A stretch of DNA of 5,310 nt from Gammaproteobacteria bacterium (GTDB lineage Bacteria > Pseudomonadota > Gammaproteobacteria > Steroidobacterales > Steroidobacteraceae). Shown here in pieces: positions 1-5,310 of this stretch. Below the pieces are notes generated by a model. The model had not been told where the DNA came from, did not search any database, and worked only from the letters and a program-made list of their open reading frames with translations. The stretch lies in the NCBI GenBank assembly GCA_009923475.1, contig RFTM01000144.1, forward strand, positions 1-5,310, read 5' to 3'. The position numbers and the translations under genes are program-made. Every line of letters starts with the position of its first letter. The first letter of the stretch is position 1.

Positions 1-1
1 G

Positions 2-103
2 TGGTACCCGGCCGTGCGGCTCTACCGTCAGCCCGTGGCGGGCGATTGGGCCACCCCCGTGCGGTGGATCGCAGCAGCACTCGCGGAGCGCGCGCGTGGG
101 TGA
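2..103 (+). CDS. C-terminal end of a TPR/glycosyltransferase-like protein (5' end outside window)
   Basis: An open frame runs in from the left edge and ends at TGA 101-103, giving only 33 residues that begin WYPAVRLYRQP and end ALAERARG. The pattern of an aromatic-Pro start, a short Arg-Leu-Tyr-Arg-Gln strand, Gly-Asp-Trp and a final amphipathic helix resembles the extreme C-terminus of TPR-containing glycosyltransferase-like proteins of proteobacteria, where a tail of the form WYP..RL.RQP..GDW is common. That is a recollection of family appearance, not an alignment. Third-position A or T occurs in 6 of 33 codons, more than in the catabolic genes to the right but like the adjoining membrane-protein fragment. 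Its stop overlaps the next start by 8 bases, so the two were probably translated as a pair. The function of the full protein cannot be read from this tail. Confidence 0.5.
   Translation, partial: WYPAVRLYRQPVAGDWATPVRWIAAALAERARG
84..88 (+). promoter_or_regulatory. Ribosome binding site for the GTG start at 96
   Basis: CGGAG lies 7 bases before GTG 96, inside the last codons of the upstream gene. It supports GTG 96 over the in-frame GTG at 105, whose upstream sequence has no purine-rich motif at proper distance. Confidence 0.4.
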
Positions 104-260
104 GGTGCATGGCGTAGAACCCCGCACGCGTCGCCTGCTGTTGCCGGCGCTCATGATGGCCGGCCTGTTGCTTTCCTTGCCGCTGATTCAGCCGCGTCAC
201 ACGCTGCCGCTCACTGCCTTTTACAGCGAGTGGACGGCCTGGGTGCTGGGCGTCGTCGGC
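96..260 (+). pseudogene. 5' fragment of a PglL/Wzy-type O-antigen ligase-like membrane protein gene
   Basis: Only the first 52-55 codons are present. They encode a short basic leader (RTRR), a hydrophobic helix at residues 13-31, and then PLTAFYSEWTAW, which fits the first periplasmic loop and second-helix start of the PglL_A/O-antigen ligase family. These proteins transfer lipid-linked glycans to pilins or lipid A from the inner membrane and normally have a dozen or so membrane helices over 500 or more residues; all of the rest is absent. Ten of 54 codons end in A or T and TTG appears three times, unlike the downstream part of the same ORF. An exosortase start was considered as an alternative, but the E-W-A spacing fits the ligase better. 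Identification rests on a very short stretch. Confidence 0.45.
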
Positions 261-1172
261 TGCCATCCGTACCAGATCGCGCTGTTCGACGACCGCGCGC
301 AGGCCGAGGTCTGGGGCGCCAACCCCGACACGCTCGTCAGCTCCTCCTACCAGCCGGTCGGCAAGGTCGAGGTGGTCGAGGGCGGCTTCAAGCTCTCGGG
401 CCGCTGGGGCTTCTCGAGCGGCTGCGAATACTGCGACTGGGTGCTGCTCGGCTCGCTCATCTTCAACAAGGAAGGCCCGCCCGAGATGCGCACCTTCCTC
501 GTGCCGCGCAAGGACTACAAGATCCTCGACAACTGGCACACCTTCGGCCTGCAGGCCACGGGCAGCCAGGACATCGTCGTCGAGGGCGCCTTCGTGCCCG
601 ACTACCGCACGCACAAGGCGGTCGACGGCTTCATGTGCAAGAACCCCGGCAATGCGGTCAACACCGGCCCGCTCTACCAGCTGCCCTGGGCGCAGGTGTT
701 CGTGCGCTCGGTGTCGACGGCCGCCATCGGCGCCGTGCAGGGCGCGCTCGATGCCTTCATCGACATCGGCAAGAAGCGCGTCTCGACCAACACCGGCAAG
801 GCCACCAAGCAGGACAGCAACGCCATCCTCGCCGCGGCCCGCACGCAGTCGGCCATCGACGAGATGAAGACGCTGCTCTACCGCAACTTCGACGAGATGA
901 TGGCGGCGATGCGCGCCGGCCAGACGCTGACGATGGAACAGCGCATCCGCTACCGCTACCAGTCCTCGCAGGTCGGCCGCCGCTGCGCCGACCTGGTGGA
1001 CGAGCTGATGCCGCTGCTCGGCGGACGCGCCATCTACACGGACAGCCCGGTCGTCCGCTACTGGCTCGACATCAACGCCTCGCGCGCGCATGTCGCCAAC
1101 GACCCGAACCTGGTCGGCGCCTCGCTCGGCAGCATGTACATGGGCGAGCAGCCGCAGGAATTCTTCGTCTAA
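96..1172 (+). CDS. Chimeric ORF: PglL/O-antigen-ligase-like N-terminus fused in frame to an HsaA-like flavin-dependent monooxygenase
   Basis: The ORF runs from GTG 96 to TAA 1170-1172 (358 residues). Residues 1 to about 52 are a basic start, one membrane helix (about 13-31) and the segment LPLTAFYSEWTAWVLG, typical of the N-terminus of PglL-type oligosaccharyltransferases/O-antigen ligases. From about residue 56 the protein is an HsaA/HpaB-type flavin monooxygenase of the acyl-CoA dehydrogenase fold. Visible are PYQIALFDDRAQAEVWG (58-74), SSSYQPVG (82-89), the beta-domain RWGFSSGC (103-110), GLQATGSQDIVVEGAFVP (151-168), and the C-terminal helical domain ending in AHVANDP (331-337). HsaA, acting with reductase HsaB, hydroxylates the phenol ring of the 3-HSA steroid intermediate. 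Relatives act on other phenols. Such enzymes have about 390 residues, so roughly the first 90 (the N-terminal helical domain) are missing here, and the hybrid is unlikely to be an active oxygenase or a ligase. Either it is a deletion scar or an assembly artefact. The HsaA family call is firm; the exact substrate is not. Confidence 0.8.
   Translation: MGEVHGVEPRTRRLLLPALMMAGLLLSLPLIQPRHTLPLTAFYSEWTAWVLGVVGCHPYQIALFDDRAQAEVWGANPDTLVSSSYQPVGKVEVVEGGFKLSGRWGFSSGCEYCDWVLLGSLIFNKEGPPEMRTFLVPRKDYKILDNWHTFGLQATGSQDIVVEGAFVPDYRTHKAVDGFMCKNPGNAVNTGPLYQLPWAQVFVRSVSTAAIGAVQGALDAFIDIGKKRVSTNTGKATKQDSNAILAAARTQSAIDEMKTLLYRNFDEMMAAMRAGQTLTMEQRIRYRYQSSQVGRRCADLVDELMPLLGGRAIYTDSPVVRYWLDINASRAHVANDPNLVGASLGSMYMGEQPQEFFV
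235..263 (+). other. Fusion junction between two unrelated gene fragments
   Basis: Left of this segment the frame reads as a membrane ligase N-terminus; right of it, as an HsaA-like monooxygenase. The residues between (A-W-V-L-G-V-V-G) could belong to either family. HsaA-type proteins carry a G-W-V..-V-G-x-H element just before the helix that here reads PYQIALF, and PglL-type proteins carry E-W-x-A-x-x-L-G. The breakpoint therefore probably lies in a short shared stretch around GCCTGGGTGCTGGGC, which fits microhomology-mediated joining or a k-mer-level misassembly. No target-site duplication, inverted repeat or insertion sequence end is visible. Confidence 0.6.
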
Positions 1173-1207
1173 GCCACAGCCGGACGACAGCGACACGACC
1201 CCGGACG

Positions 1208-1213
1208 GGAGGA
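1208..1213 (+). promoter_or_regulatory. Strong ribosome binding site for the Rieske oxygenase
   Basis: GGAGGA within GGGAGGAG lies 7 bases before ATG 1221 in the 48-base gap after the HsaA-like gene. It fixes the start of the Rieske gene. No promoter-like elements are evident in this gap, so read-through from the gene upstream is likely. Confidence 0.75.
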
Positions 1214-1220
1214 GCGCAGC

Positions 1221-2294
1221 ATGGCCACCACGGCGGACTACAAGATCGGCCCGCAGACCTTCCCGCGCGGCTGGTTCATGGTGGCGATCTCCTCCGAGGT
1301 CACCTCGCAGCCCCGCGGCGTGCGCTACTTCGGGCAGGACTTCGCCCTGTACCGCGGCAAGAGCGGCCGCGTGGTGCTGCTCGACGCCTACTGCCCGCAC
1401 ATGGGCACGCACCTCGCCAAGAACCGCACCTCGTATACCGTGCTCGACGGGCACGTCGAGGGCGACGACATCCGTTGTCCCTACCACGCCTGGCGCTTCG
1501 GCCCGGACGGCAAGTGCAAGCACATCCCCTACTACGACGGCGCGATCCCCAAGGCCGCGCAGGTCAAGAGCTGGCCGGTGCAGGAACGCGCCGGCGTGGT
1601 GTGGGTGTGGCACGACCCGGAGGGCGGTGAGCCCGAGTTCGAGCTGCCGCCGTTCGCCGAGCACGGCCAGCCGCACTGGGTCGAGTGGAACATCGACAAG
1701 CTGGGCGTGATGGCGAGCCACCCGATGGAGGTCGTCGACAACATCGCCGACCTGCCGCACCTCGGCCCCATCCACGGCTCGACCGTCGAGTTCTTCGAGA
1801 ACGAGTTCCGCGGCCACAAGGCCATCCAGCGGCAGTCGGGCGGGCACCGCACGCTGGTGGGCGCGCCGGGCGACAAGCTCTACACCGACACCGTCTACCA
1901 CGGCCCCGGCATCCTGGTGTCGCACCTGTCGGGGATGTTCGAGACGGTGCTGATGATCACCCACACGCCCGTCGACGACGGCGTGATCGAGGTCTGGCAC
2001 GGGCTGCTCGTGAAAGTGCCGAACGCGGTGCCGACCGAGGCCGACATCGCGGCCGCGCGCGCCTTCAATGAATCGAGCAAGGCCGCCTTCCTGCAGGATT
2101 TCGAGGTGTGGAGCAACAAGCGCCCCGCCTTCAACATCCTGCAGGTGCCGACCGACGGGCCGTTCCACAAGGCCCGCATCTGGTACAAGCAGTTCTACCA
2201 CCCGCGCAGCGAGGCCAAGCGCATCATCGCGCCCGTCGAGGGCGTGCACGTGGTGCCGGGCACGCCGGGCTGGCCGCTGCAGCGCGTCTCCTGA
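1221..2294 (+). CDS. KshA-like Rieske non-heme iron oxygenase, oxygenase component
   Basis: A complete 357-residue protein, starting at ATG 1221 behind a strong ribosome binding site. The N-terminal Rieske domain carries the [2Fe-2S] ligands C58-P-H60 and C86-P-Y-H89. The catalytic domain has N174-x2-D177-x2-H180-x4-H185, where the two His bind mononuclear iron and D177 is the bridging Asp that carries electrons between subunits. D293, in QDFEVW, is the likely third iron ligand. This layout and length match the KshA (3-ketosteroid 9-alpha-hydroxylase) branch, which with reductase KshB opens ring B of steroids. Other members demethylate or hydroxylate terpenoids and aromatics, so the substrate is open. 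The spacing between the two cluster motifs is 25 residues, about 8 more than the usual 15-17. It sits 48 bases after the HsaA-like gene in the same orientation, consistent with an operon. No signal peptide; presumably cytoplasmic and trimeric, as in the family. No reductase gene is present here. Confidence 0.9.
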   Translation: MATTADYKIGPQTFPRGWFMVAISSEVTSQPRGVRYFGQDFALYRGKSGRVVLLDAYCPHMGTHLAKNRTSYTVLDGHVEGDDIRCPYHAWRFGPDGKCKHIPYYDGAIPKAAQVKSWPVQERAGVVWVWHDPEGGEPEFELPPFAEHGQPHWVEWNIDKLGVMASHPMEVVDNIADLPHLGPIHGSTVEFFENEFRGHKAIQRQSGGHRTLVGAPGDKLYTDTVYHGPGILVSHLSGMFETVLMITHTPVDDGVIEVWHGLLVKVPNAVPTEADIAAARAFNESSKAAFLQDFEVWSNKRPAFNILQVPTDGPFHKARIWYKQFYHPRSEAKRIIAPVEGVHVVPGTPGWPLQRVS

Positions 2295-2327
2295 CGCCGC
2301 CCGCGGCGGTCGCGCCCCGGCGCGGCC
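2295..2327. terminator. Possible bidirectional terminator: two adjacent GC hairpins between convergent genes
   Basis: The 33-base gap between the converging stops contains two perfect short inverted repeats. CGCCG (2295-2299) pairs with CGGCG (2304-2308) across a 4-base loop, and CGCGC (2311-2315) pairs with GCGCG (2320-2324) across a 4-base loop. Position and symmetry suit termination from both sides. Neither is followed by a T-tract, however, and such repeats arise easily at this GC content, so it may be only partly effective or fortuitous. Confidence 0.35.
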
Positions 2328-3983
2328 TCAGCGCGCCGGGTACGCTGCCGCGACCTGCTCCTTAGCCCAGGCGTAGTCGGGCTTGCCGGTGTTGCTGCGC
2401 CGCACGGCGTCCGTGACCACGATGGAACGCGGGATCTTGTAGCCGGCGACCAGGGCACGGCAGTGCTCCTGCAGCGCCGCGGCATCCGTCGACGCGCCCG
2501 CGCGCAGCGCCACCACCGCCGTCACGCGCTCGCCCCAACGCGGGTCGGGCTGCCCGACCACCAGCGCATCGAGCACCGCGGGATGCGCCTTCAGCGCCTG
2601 CTCGACCTCCTCGGGGAACACCTTCTCGCCGCCGGTGTTGATGCAGGTGGAGCCGCGGCCGAACACGGTGATGGAGCCGTCCGCTTCCAGCCGCGCGAGA
2701 TCGCCGGTCACCGACAGGCGACGGCCCTCGATGTGCGCGAAGGTGCGCGCGGTGCGCTCGGGGTCGCCGAGATAGCCGACAGGCATCGGCCCGCCGCGCG
2801 CCAGCACGCCGGTCTCGCCCGGTGCCGCCAGCCGCTTGCCGTCGACCACGACCAGCAGGTCGGGACGCGCCGGGAACTTCATGAGCCCTTCGCCGCCCGC
2901 CGCGCCGGCGCCGAGCGTGCCCGCCTCGGTCGAACCGAGCGAGCTCGACATCATGGCGTTCGGCAGGTGCTGGCGCAGCGCCTGCTGCACCGCCTGGGAG
3001 AACACGGCGCCGCCGGACCCGATGTGCACCAGCGAAGCGAGCGCCCAACGGCCGGGCTCGGCGGCGAGCGCGTCCGCCAAGGGCCGGCCCATGCCGTCAC
3101 CGACGATGACCAATATGTTGACCCGGTGCCTCGCCACGAGGTCGAGCACCGTGCAGGGATCGAACCCCGGCGCGGCCTGCAGCACCAGGGTGTGCCCGGC
3201 GAACAGCGAGGCGAGCGCAGCCCACATCGCCGCGCCGTGCATCAGCGGCGCGACCGGGAAGCAGACGAGCGGCGGCGACTCGCGCACCCGATCGATGATG
3301 TCCTCGGGGACCGCCATCGGACCCTTGCGCGAGAAGAAGCCGCCGCCGCCGAGGGCCGCGCGCAGCATGTCCTCGTGGCCCCAGACCACGCCCTTGGGCA
3401 TGCCGGTGGTGCCGCCCGTGTAGATGACGAGCTGGTCGTCGCTGCGCGGCGCGCGCGCCGGGGCCGGCGCCTCAGCGCCCGCGGCCAGCGCGGCGCCCAG
3501 GGCCACCACGCCGAGCCCGGCCGGCGCCGCATCCGCGATCGCGGCGGCGCCCGCGGCGGCGATCGCCTCGGCCGCATCCTCGCCCGCGACCACGATGAGC
3601 CGGGGACGGGCGGCGAGCGCCATCACGCGCGGCAGGAAGGCGGCATCGACGATGGCCACGGCGGCGCCCGCGTTGCCGTACAGGTACTCGAGCTCCGATC
3701 CGACGTAGCGGTAGTTCACGTTGAACGGCACCGCGCCGATGCGGCAGGCGGCGAAGAGGCCGATGAGGTACGCCGGACCGTTGCCCATGTGCAGCGCGAC
3801 CGTGTCGCCGGCGCGCACGCCGCGACGGTCGAGGAAGGCCGCGAGCCGCGCGACGCGCCGCGCGAAGTCGGCGTACGGGATCGTCTCGTCGCCGCAGACC
3901 ATCGCCGGCCGGTCGGGGACCTCGCCCGCCACCAGGTCCAACAGGTCGCTGTAGTTGAAGCTGCGTGCCGCCTGTGCCGTCAT
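2328..3983 (-). CDS. Acyl-CoA synthetase, FadD19-like class I adenylate-forming enzyme
   Basis: A complete 551-residue ANL-superfamily enzyme that activates a carboxylic acid as an acyl-AMP and then a CoA thioester. ATG 3983 is chosen because GGAGG lies 8 bases upstream. Motifs in order: F-N-V-N-Y-R-Y (88-93), the phosphate-binding loop YTGGTTGMPKG (188-198), SLGSTEAG (348-355), TGD (426-428), the hinge region after G442-R443 running into NTGGEKVFPEEVE (449-461), and the catalytic Lys K534 in NTGKPD. All essential residues are present. The N-Y-R-Y element and the TGGTTGMPKGVVW context resemble FadD19 and its relatives, which load CoA onto steroid side-chain acids; medium/long-chain fatty acid or arylpropionate ligase activity remains possible. 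An Ala-rich, low-complexity surface stretch spans residues 134-178. It follows the transporter gene by 45 bases on the same strand, so a transporter-ligase operon is likely. It converges with the Rieske oxygenase gene. Confidence 0.9.
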   Translation of the reverse strand: MTAQAARSFNYSDLLDLVAGEVPDRPAMVCGDETIPYADFARRVARLAAFLDRRGVRAGDTVALHMGNGPAYLIGLFAACRIGAVPFNVNYRYVGSELEYLYGNAGAAVAIVDAAFLPRVMALAARPRLIVVAGEDAAEAIAAAGAAAIADAAPAGLGVVALGAALAAGAEAPAPARAPRSDDQLVIYTGGTTGMPKGVVWGHEDMLRAALGGGGFFSRKGPMAVPEDIIDRVRESPPLVCFPVAPLMHGAAMWAALASLFAGHTLVLQAAPGFDPCTVLDLVARHRVNILVIVGDGMGRPLADALAAEPGRWALASLVHIGSGGAVFSQAVQQALRQHLPNAMMSSSLGSTEAGTLGAGAAGGEGLMKFPARPDLLVVVDGKRLAAPGETGVLARGGPMPVGYLGDPERTARTFAHIEGRRLSVTGDLARLEADGSITVFGRGSTCINTGGEKVFPEEVEQALKAHPAVLDALVVGQPDPRWGERVTAVVALRAGASTDAAALQEHCRALVAGYKIPRSIVVTDAVRRSNTGKPDYAWAKEQVAAAYPAR

Positions 3984-3991
3984 GTCGAAAG

Positions 3992-3996
3992 CCTCC
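3992..3996 (-). promoter_or_regulatory. Ribosome binding site for the acyl-CoA synthetase
   Basis: On the minus strand GGAGG precedes ATG 3983 with an 8-base spacer. It decides the start codon and indicates independent translation initiation after the transporter gene. Confidence 0.7.
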
Positions 3997-4009
3997 GACC
4001 CGAAGATAT

Positions 4010-4028
4010 GCCGGCCGGCCGCGCCGGC
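4010..4028 (-). repeat. GC-rich inverted repeat between transporter and synthetase genes
   Basis: GCCGGC occurs at 4010-4015 and again at 4023-4028, able to form a 6-bp stem with a 7-base loop directly after the transporter stop codon. With no T-run following and a same-strand gene starting 27 bases later, it is more plausibly an mRNA-stability or attenuation hairpin than a full terminator. It may also be a chance product of the high GC content. Confidence 0.3.
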
Positions 4029-5309
4029 TCAACGGCCGTGATGCACGATGCCCCGCGCGGTCGCCTCGGCGTGCAGCCCGCGCGCCGCCGCCCAGATGAA
4101 GGCCGCGCCGACGAAGCTGACCAGGATCGACGCCAGCAGCCCGTAGCGCAGCGATTCCTCGCCGAAGCGCTCCGCCAGCCGGTCCGAGAGGACACCGGCG
4201 ACGAGCGGCCCGGCCGCGATGCCGAACAGGTTGACCGTGAACCAGAACACGGCCGTGCCCGTGGCGCGCAGCTCGGGCGGCAGCGCGTTCTGGGTGCTCG
4301 ACTGCAGCGGCAGGATCCACCCGCCGCCGACCAGCCCCATCGGGATGGTGAGCAGCACCAGCATGCCGAAGGACGGCACCCAGCAGGCCAGACAGAGCAA
4401 TACCGTGGCCGCAGCGAGCGCGAGCGCGGCGGCACGCAGCGGCGCGTTGAGGTCGCGGCGCACCAAGCGGTCGGCGACCAGGCCCGCGAGCAGCGTGCCG
4501 AGCAGGGCCGACAGCAGGTAGGGCGGCGCGAACACCTTGCCGATGGTCGGCAGGTCGACGCCATGCGAGCGCATCAGGAACGGCGCGGACCAGCCGGCGA
4601 AGGCCTGGCCGCCGAACACGCCGAGCGCGGCGCCGACGGCCATCAGCCGGAAGCTGCGGTAACGCCAGAGCGCGAGCAGCGCCGGCCCGAGCGCGAGGCC
4701 CGCTGCGCCGCTCGCCGATGCCGCGGCGGCGCCCTCGCGGGCCGCCCTGCCCGCCTCCATCGCGCCGCGCTGCGGTTCGCGCACCGTGAGCGCCGCGAGC
4801 AGGGCGATCGCAAGCCCGGGGACGCCGGCGTAGATGAACACGTCACGCCATCCGAGCGAGGGTCCGAGCAGCCCGCCCGTGACCATGCCGGTGACCTGCC
4901 CGAAATAGACGGCCAAACCCATCAACGACAAGGCCCGCGCGCGATAGCGCACCGGGAAGTAGTCGGCGAGGATCGAATACGCCGGCGCCAGGAAAGCGGC
5001 TTCGCCGATGCCGACGCCCACCCGGAACCAGGCGAGCTGCTGCCAGCTGGTCGCATAGGCCGTCGCGATGGTGAAGGCGCTCCAGACGATGCAGCCTGCG
5101 ACGATGATGCGGATGCGGCTCGCCCGGTCGGCGTAGCGCGCGATCGGGATGCCCGCGAGCGCGTAGAAGACGGCGAAGGCGGGGCCGATCAGGAACCCCA
5201 TCACCGTATCGCTCGCCCCGAGCTCCACTTTCACGAGCTGGGCGAGGACGTTGAGGATCGACCGGTCGATGTAATTGAAGAGGTAGATGACGAACAGGAC
5301 GCCCGCCAC
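4029..5309 (-). CDS. Spinster-type major facilitator superfamily transporter (N-terminus cut by window edge)
   Basis: The frame is open to the right edge and ends at TGA 4031-4029, giving 426 residues. The GTG at 5309 is probably internal. Family members have about 10-25 residues before the first-helix motif, seen here as FNYIDRSILN (11-20). Twelve helices are expected and most are visible, starting at residue 1 and with the last around 387-408. The loop 2-3 motif A reads GIPIARYADRASR (53-65), followed by the family-typical RVGVGIGEAAFLAPAYS (96-112) and a second motif-A-like GLVADRLVRRD (276-286). The central cytoplasmic loop (about 178-205) is Ala/Gly-rich. Spinster-like proteins are inner-membrane carriers of lipids or organic anions; in proteobacteria they often sit in aromatic and steroid catabolic clusters. 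Placement directly before the CoA ligase suggests uptake of the acid that enzyme activates. Direction of transport and substrate are inferred. Confidence 0.88.
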   Translation of the reverse strand: MAGVLFVIYLFNYIDRSILNVLAQLVKVELGASDTVMGFLIGPAFAVFYALAGIPIARYADRASRIRIIVAGCIVWSAFTIATAYATSWQQLAWFRVGVGIGEAAFLAPAYSILADYFPVRYRARALSLMGLAVYFGQVTGMVTGGLLGPSLGWRDVFIYAGVPGLAIALLAALTVREPQRGAMEAGRAAREGAAAASASGAAGLALGPALLALWRYRSFRLMAVGAALGVFGGQAFAGWSAPFLMRSHGVDLPTIGKVFAPPYLLSALLGTLLAGLVADRLVRRDLNAPLRAAALALAAATVLLCLACWVPSFGMLVLLTIPMGLVGGGWILPLQSSTQNALPPELRATGTAVFWFTVNLFGIAAGPLVAGVLSDRLAERFGEESLRYGLLASILVSFVGAAFIWAAARGLHAEATARGIVHHGR

Positions 5310-5310
5310 G

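Noticed and set aside
96..260. Exosortase/archaeosortase N-terminus as identity of the membrane fragment
   Set aside because: The helix followed by P-L-T-A-F-Y-S-E-W-T-A matches the PglL/O-antigen ligase pattern better, and no exosortase catalytic motif is present. The fragment is too short to exclude it completely.
230..1630. A 466-codon open frame crossing the HsaA-like and Rieske genes
   Set aside because: Its product is Arg/Ala/Gly-rich with no recognisable domain and spans two well-supported genes and their intergenic gap. High GC content suppresses stop codons in alternative frames, so this is a shadow.
3535..3580. Repeated GCGGCG/GCCGCG runs in the synthetase gene as a repeat array
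   Set aside because: They encode the Ala-rich stretch at about residues 134-178 of the synthetase. It is codon-level low complexity with no regular period.
2836..3708. Long plus-strand open frames opposite the acyl-CoA synthetase gene
   Set aside because: Ser/Ala/Pro-rich translations without motifs lie wholly antisense to a gene with a full set of adenylate-forming motifs. They are explained by GC bias.
3472..4320. Minus-strand 282-codon frame spanning the synthetase start and transporter end
   Set aside because: It is in another frame of the same strand, Arg-rich and repetitive in composition, and covers the junction of two convincing genes. No ribosome binding site or domain supports it.
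1..5310. Mobile elements, CRISPR arrays, tRNA or rRNA genes
   Set aside because: No transposase fragments, terminal repeats, regularly spaced repeats or RNA-gene landmarks were seen on either strand, including around the fusion point.

Overview
The window is very GC-rich DNA, with coding sequence almost saturated for G or C at third codon positions. Dense gene packing, Shine-Dalgarno motifs before most starts and the protein families present point to a high-GC proteobacterium. A Burkholderiales- or Rhodocyclales-like betaproteobacterium is my best guess, but the sequence alone does not settle it. There are two gene blocks that converge near position 2310, and no gene-free stretch longer than about 50 bases.

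Left edge (1-263): the last 33 codons of a protein whose tail resembles TPR-type glycosyltransferases. It overlaps by 8 bases a GTG-started reading frame that begins like an O-antigen ligase/PglL-type membrane protein. After about 52-56 codons that frame switches, still in frame, into an HsaA-type flavin-dependent monooxygenase (acyl-CoA dehydrogenase fold) that lacks its N-terminal helical domain. Codon choice changes at the same place. The result is a chimeric 358-residue ORF. It is either a real deletion or recombination scar, or an assembly join between two unrelated contigs.

Plus-strand block (about 261-2294): the HsaA-like part, then 48 bases later a complete KshA-like Rieske non-heme iron oxygenase with a strong ribosome binding site. 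All its iron ligands are intact, but the loop between the two Rieske cluster-binding motifs is unusually long.

Minus-strand block (5309-2328): a Spinster-type major facilitator transporter cut by the right edge. It is followed 45 bases later by a complete FadD19-like acyl-CoA synthetase. The two look co-transcribed. The two blocks end tail to tail, 33 bases apart, over two adjacent GC hairpins.

Taken together, the four catabolic genes (ring-opening-type flavin monooxygenase, 9-alpha-hydroxylase-type Rieske oxygenase, side-chain-type CoA ligase and organic-molecule transporter) look like part of a catabolic cluster for steroids or a similar polycyclic/terpenoid compound. A transporter would import the substrate, the CoA ligase would activate a carboxylated side chain, and the oxygenases would attack the rings. 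The substrate is inferred from family resemblance. Neither reductase partner (HsaB-like flavin reductase or KshB-like ferredoxin reductase) is in the window.
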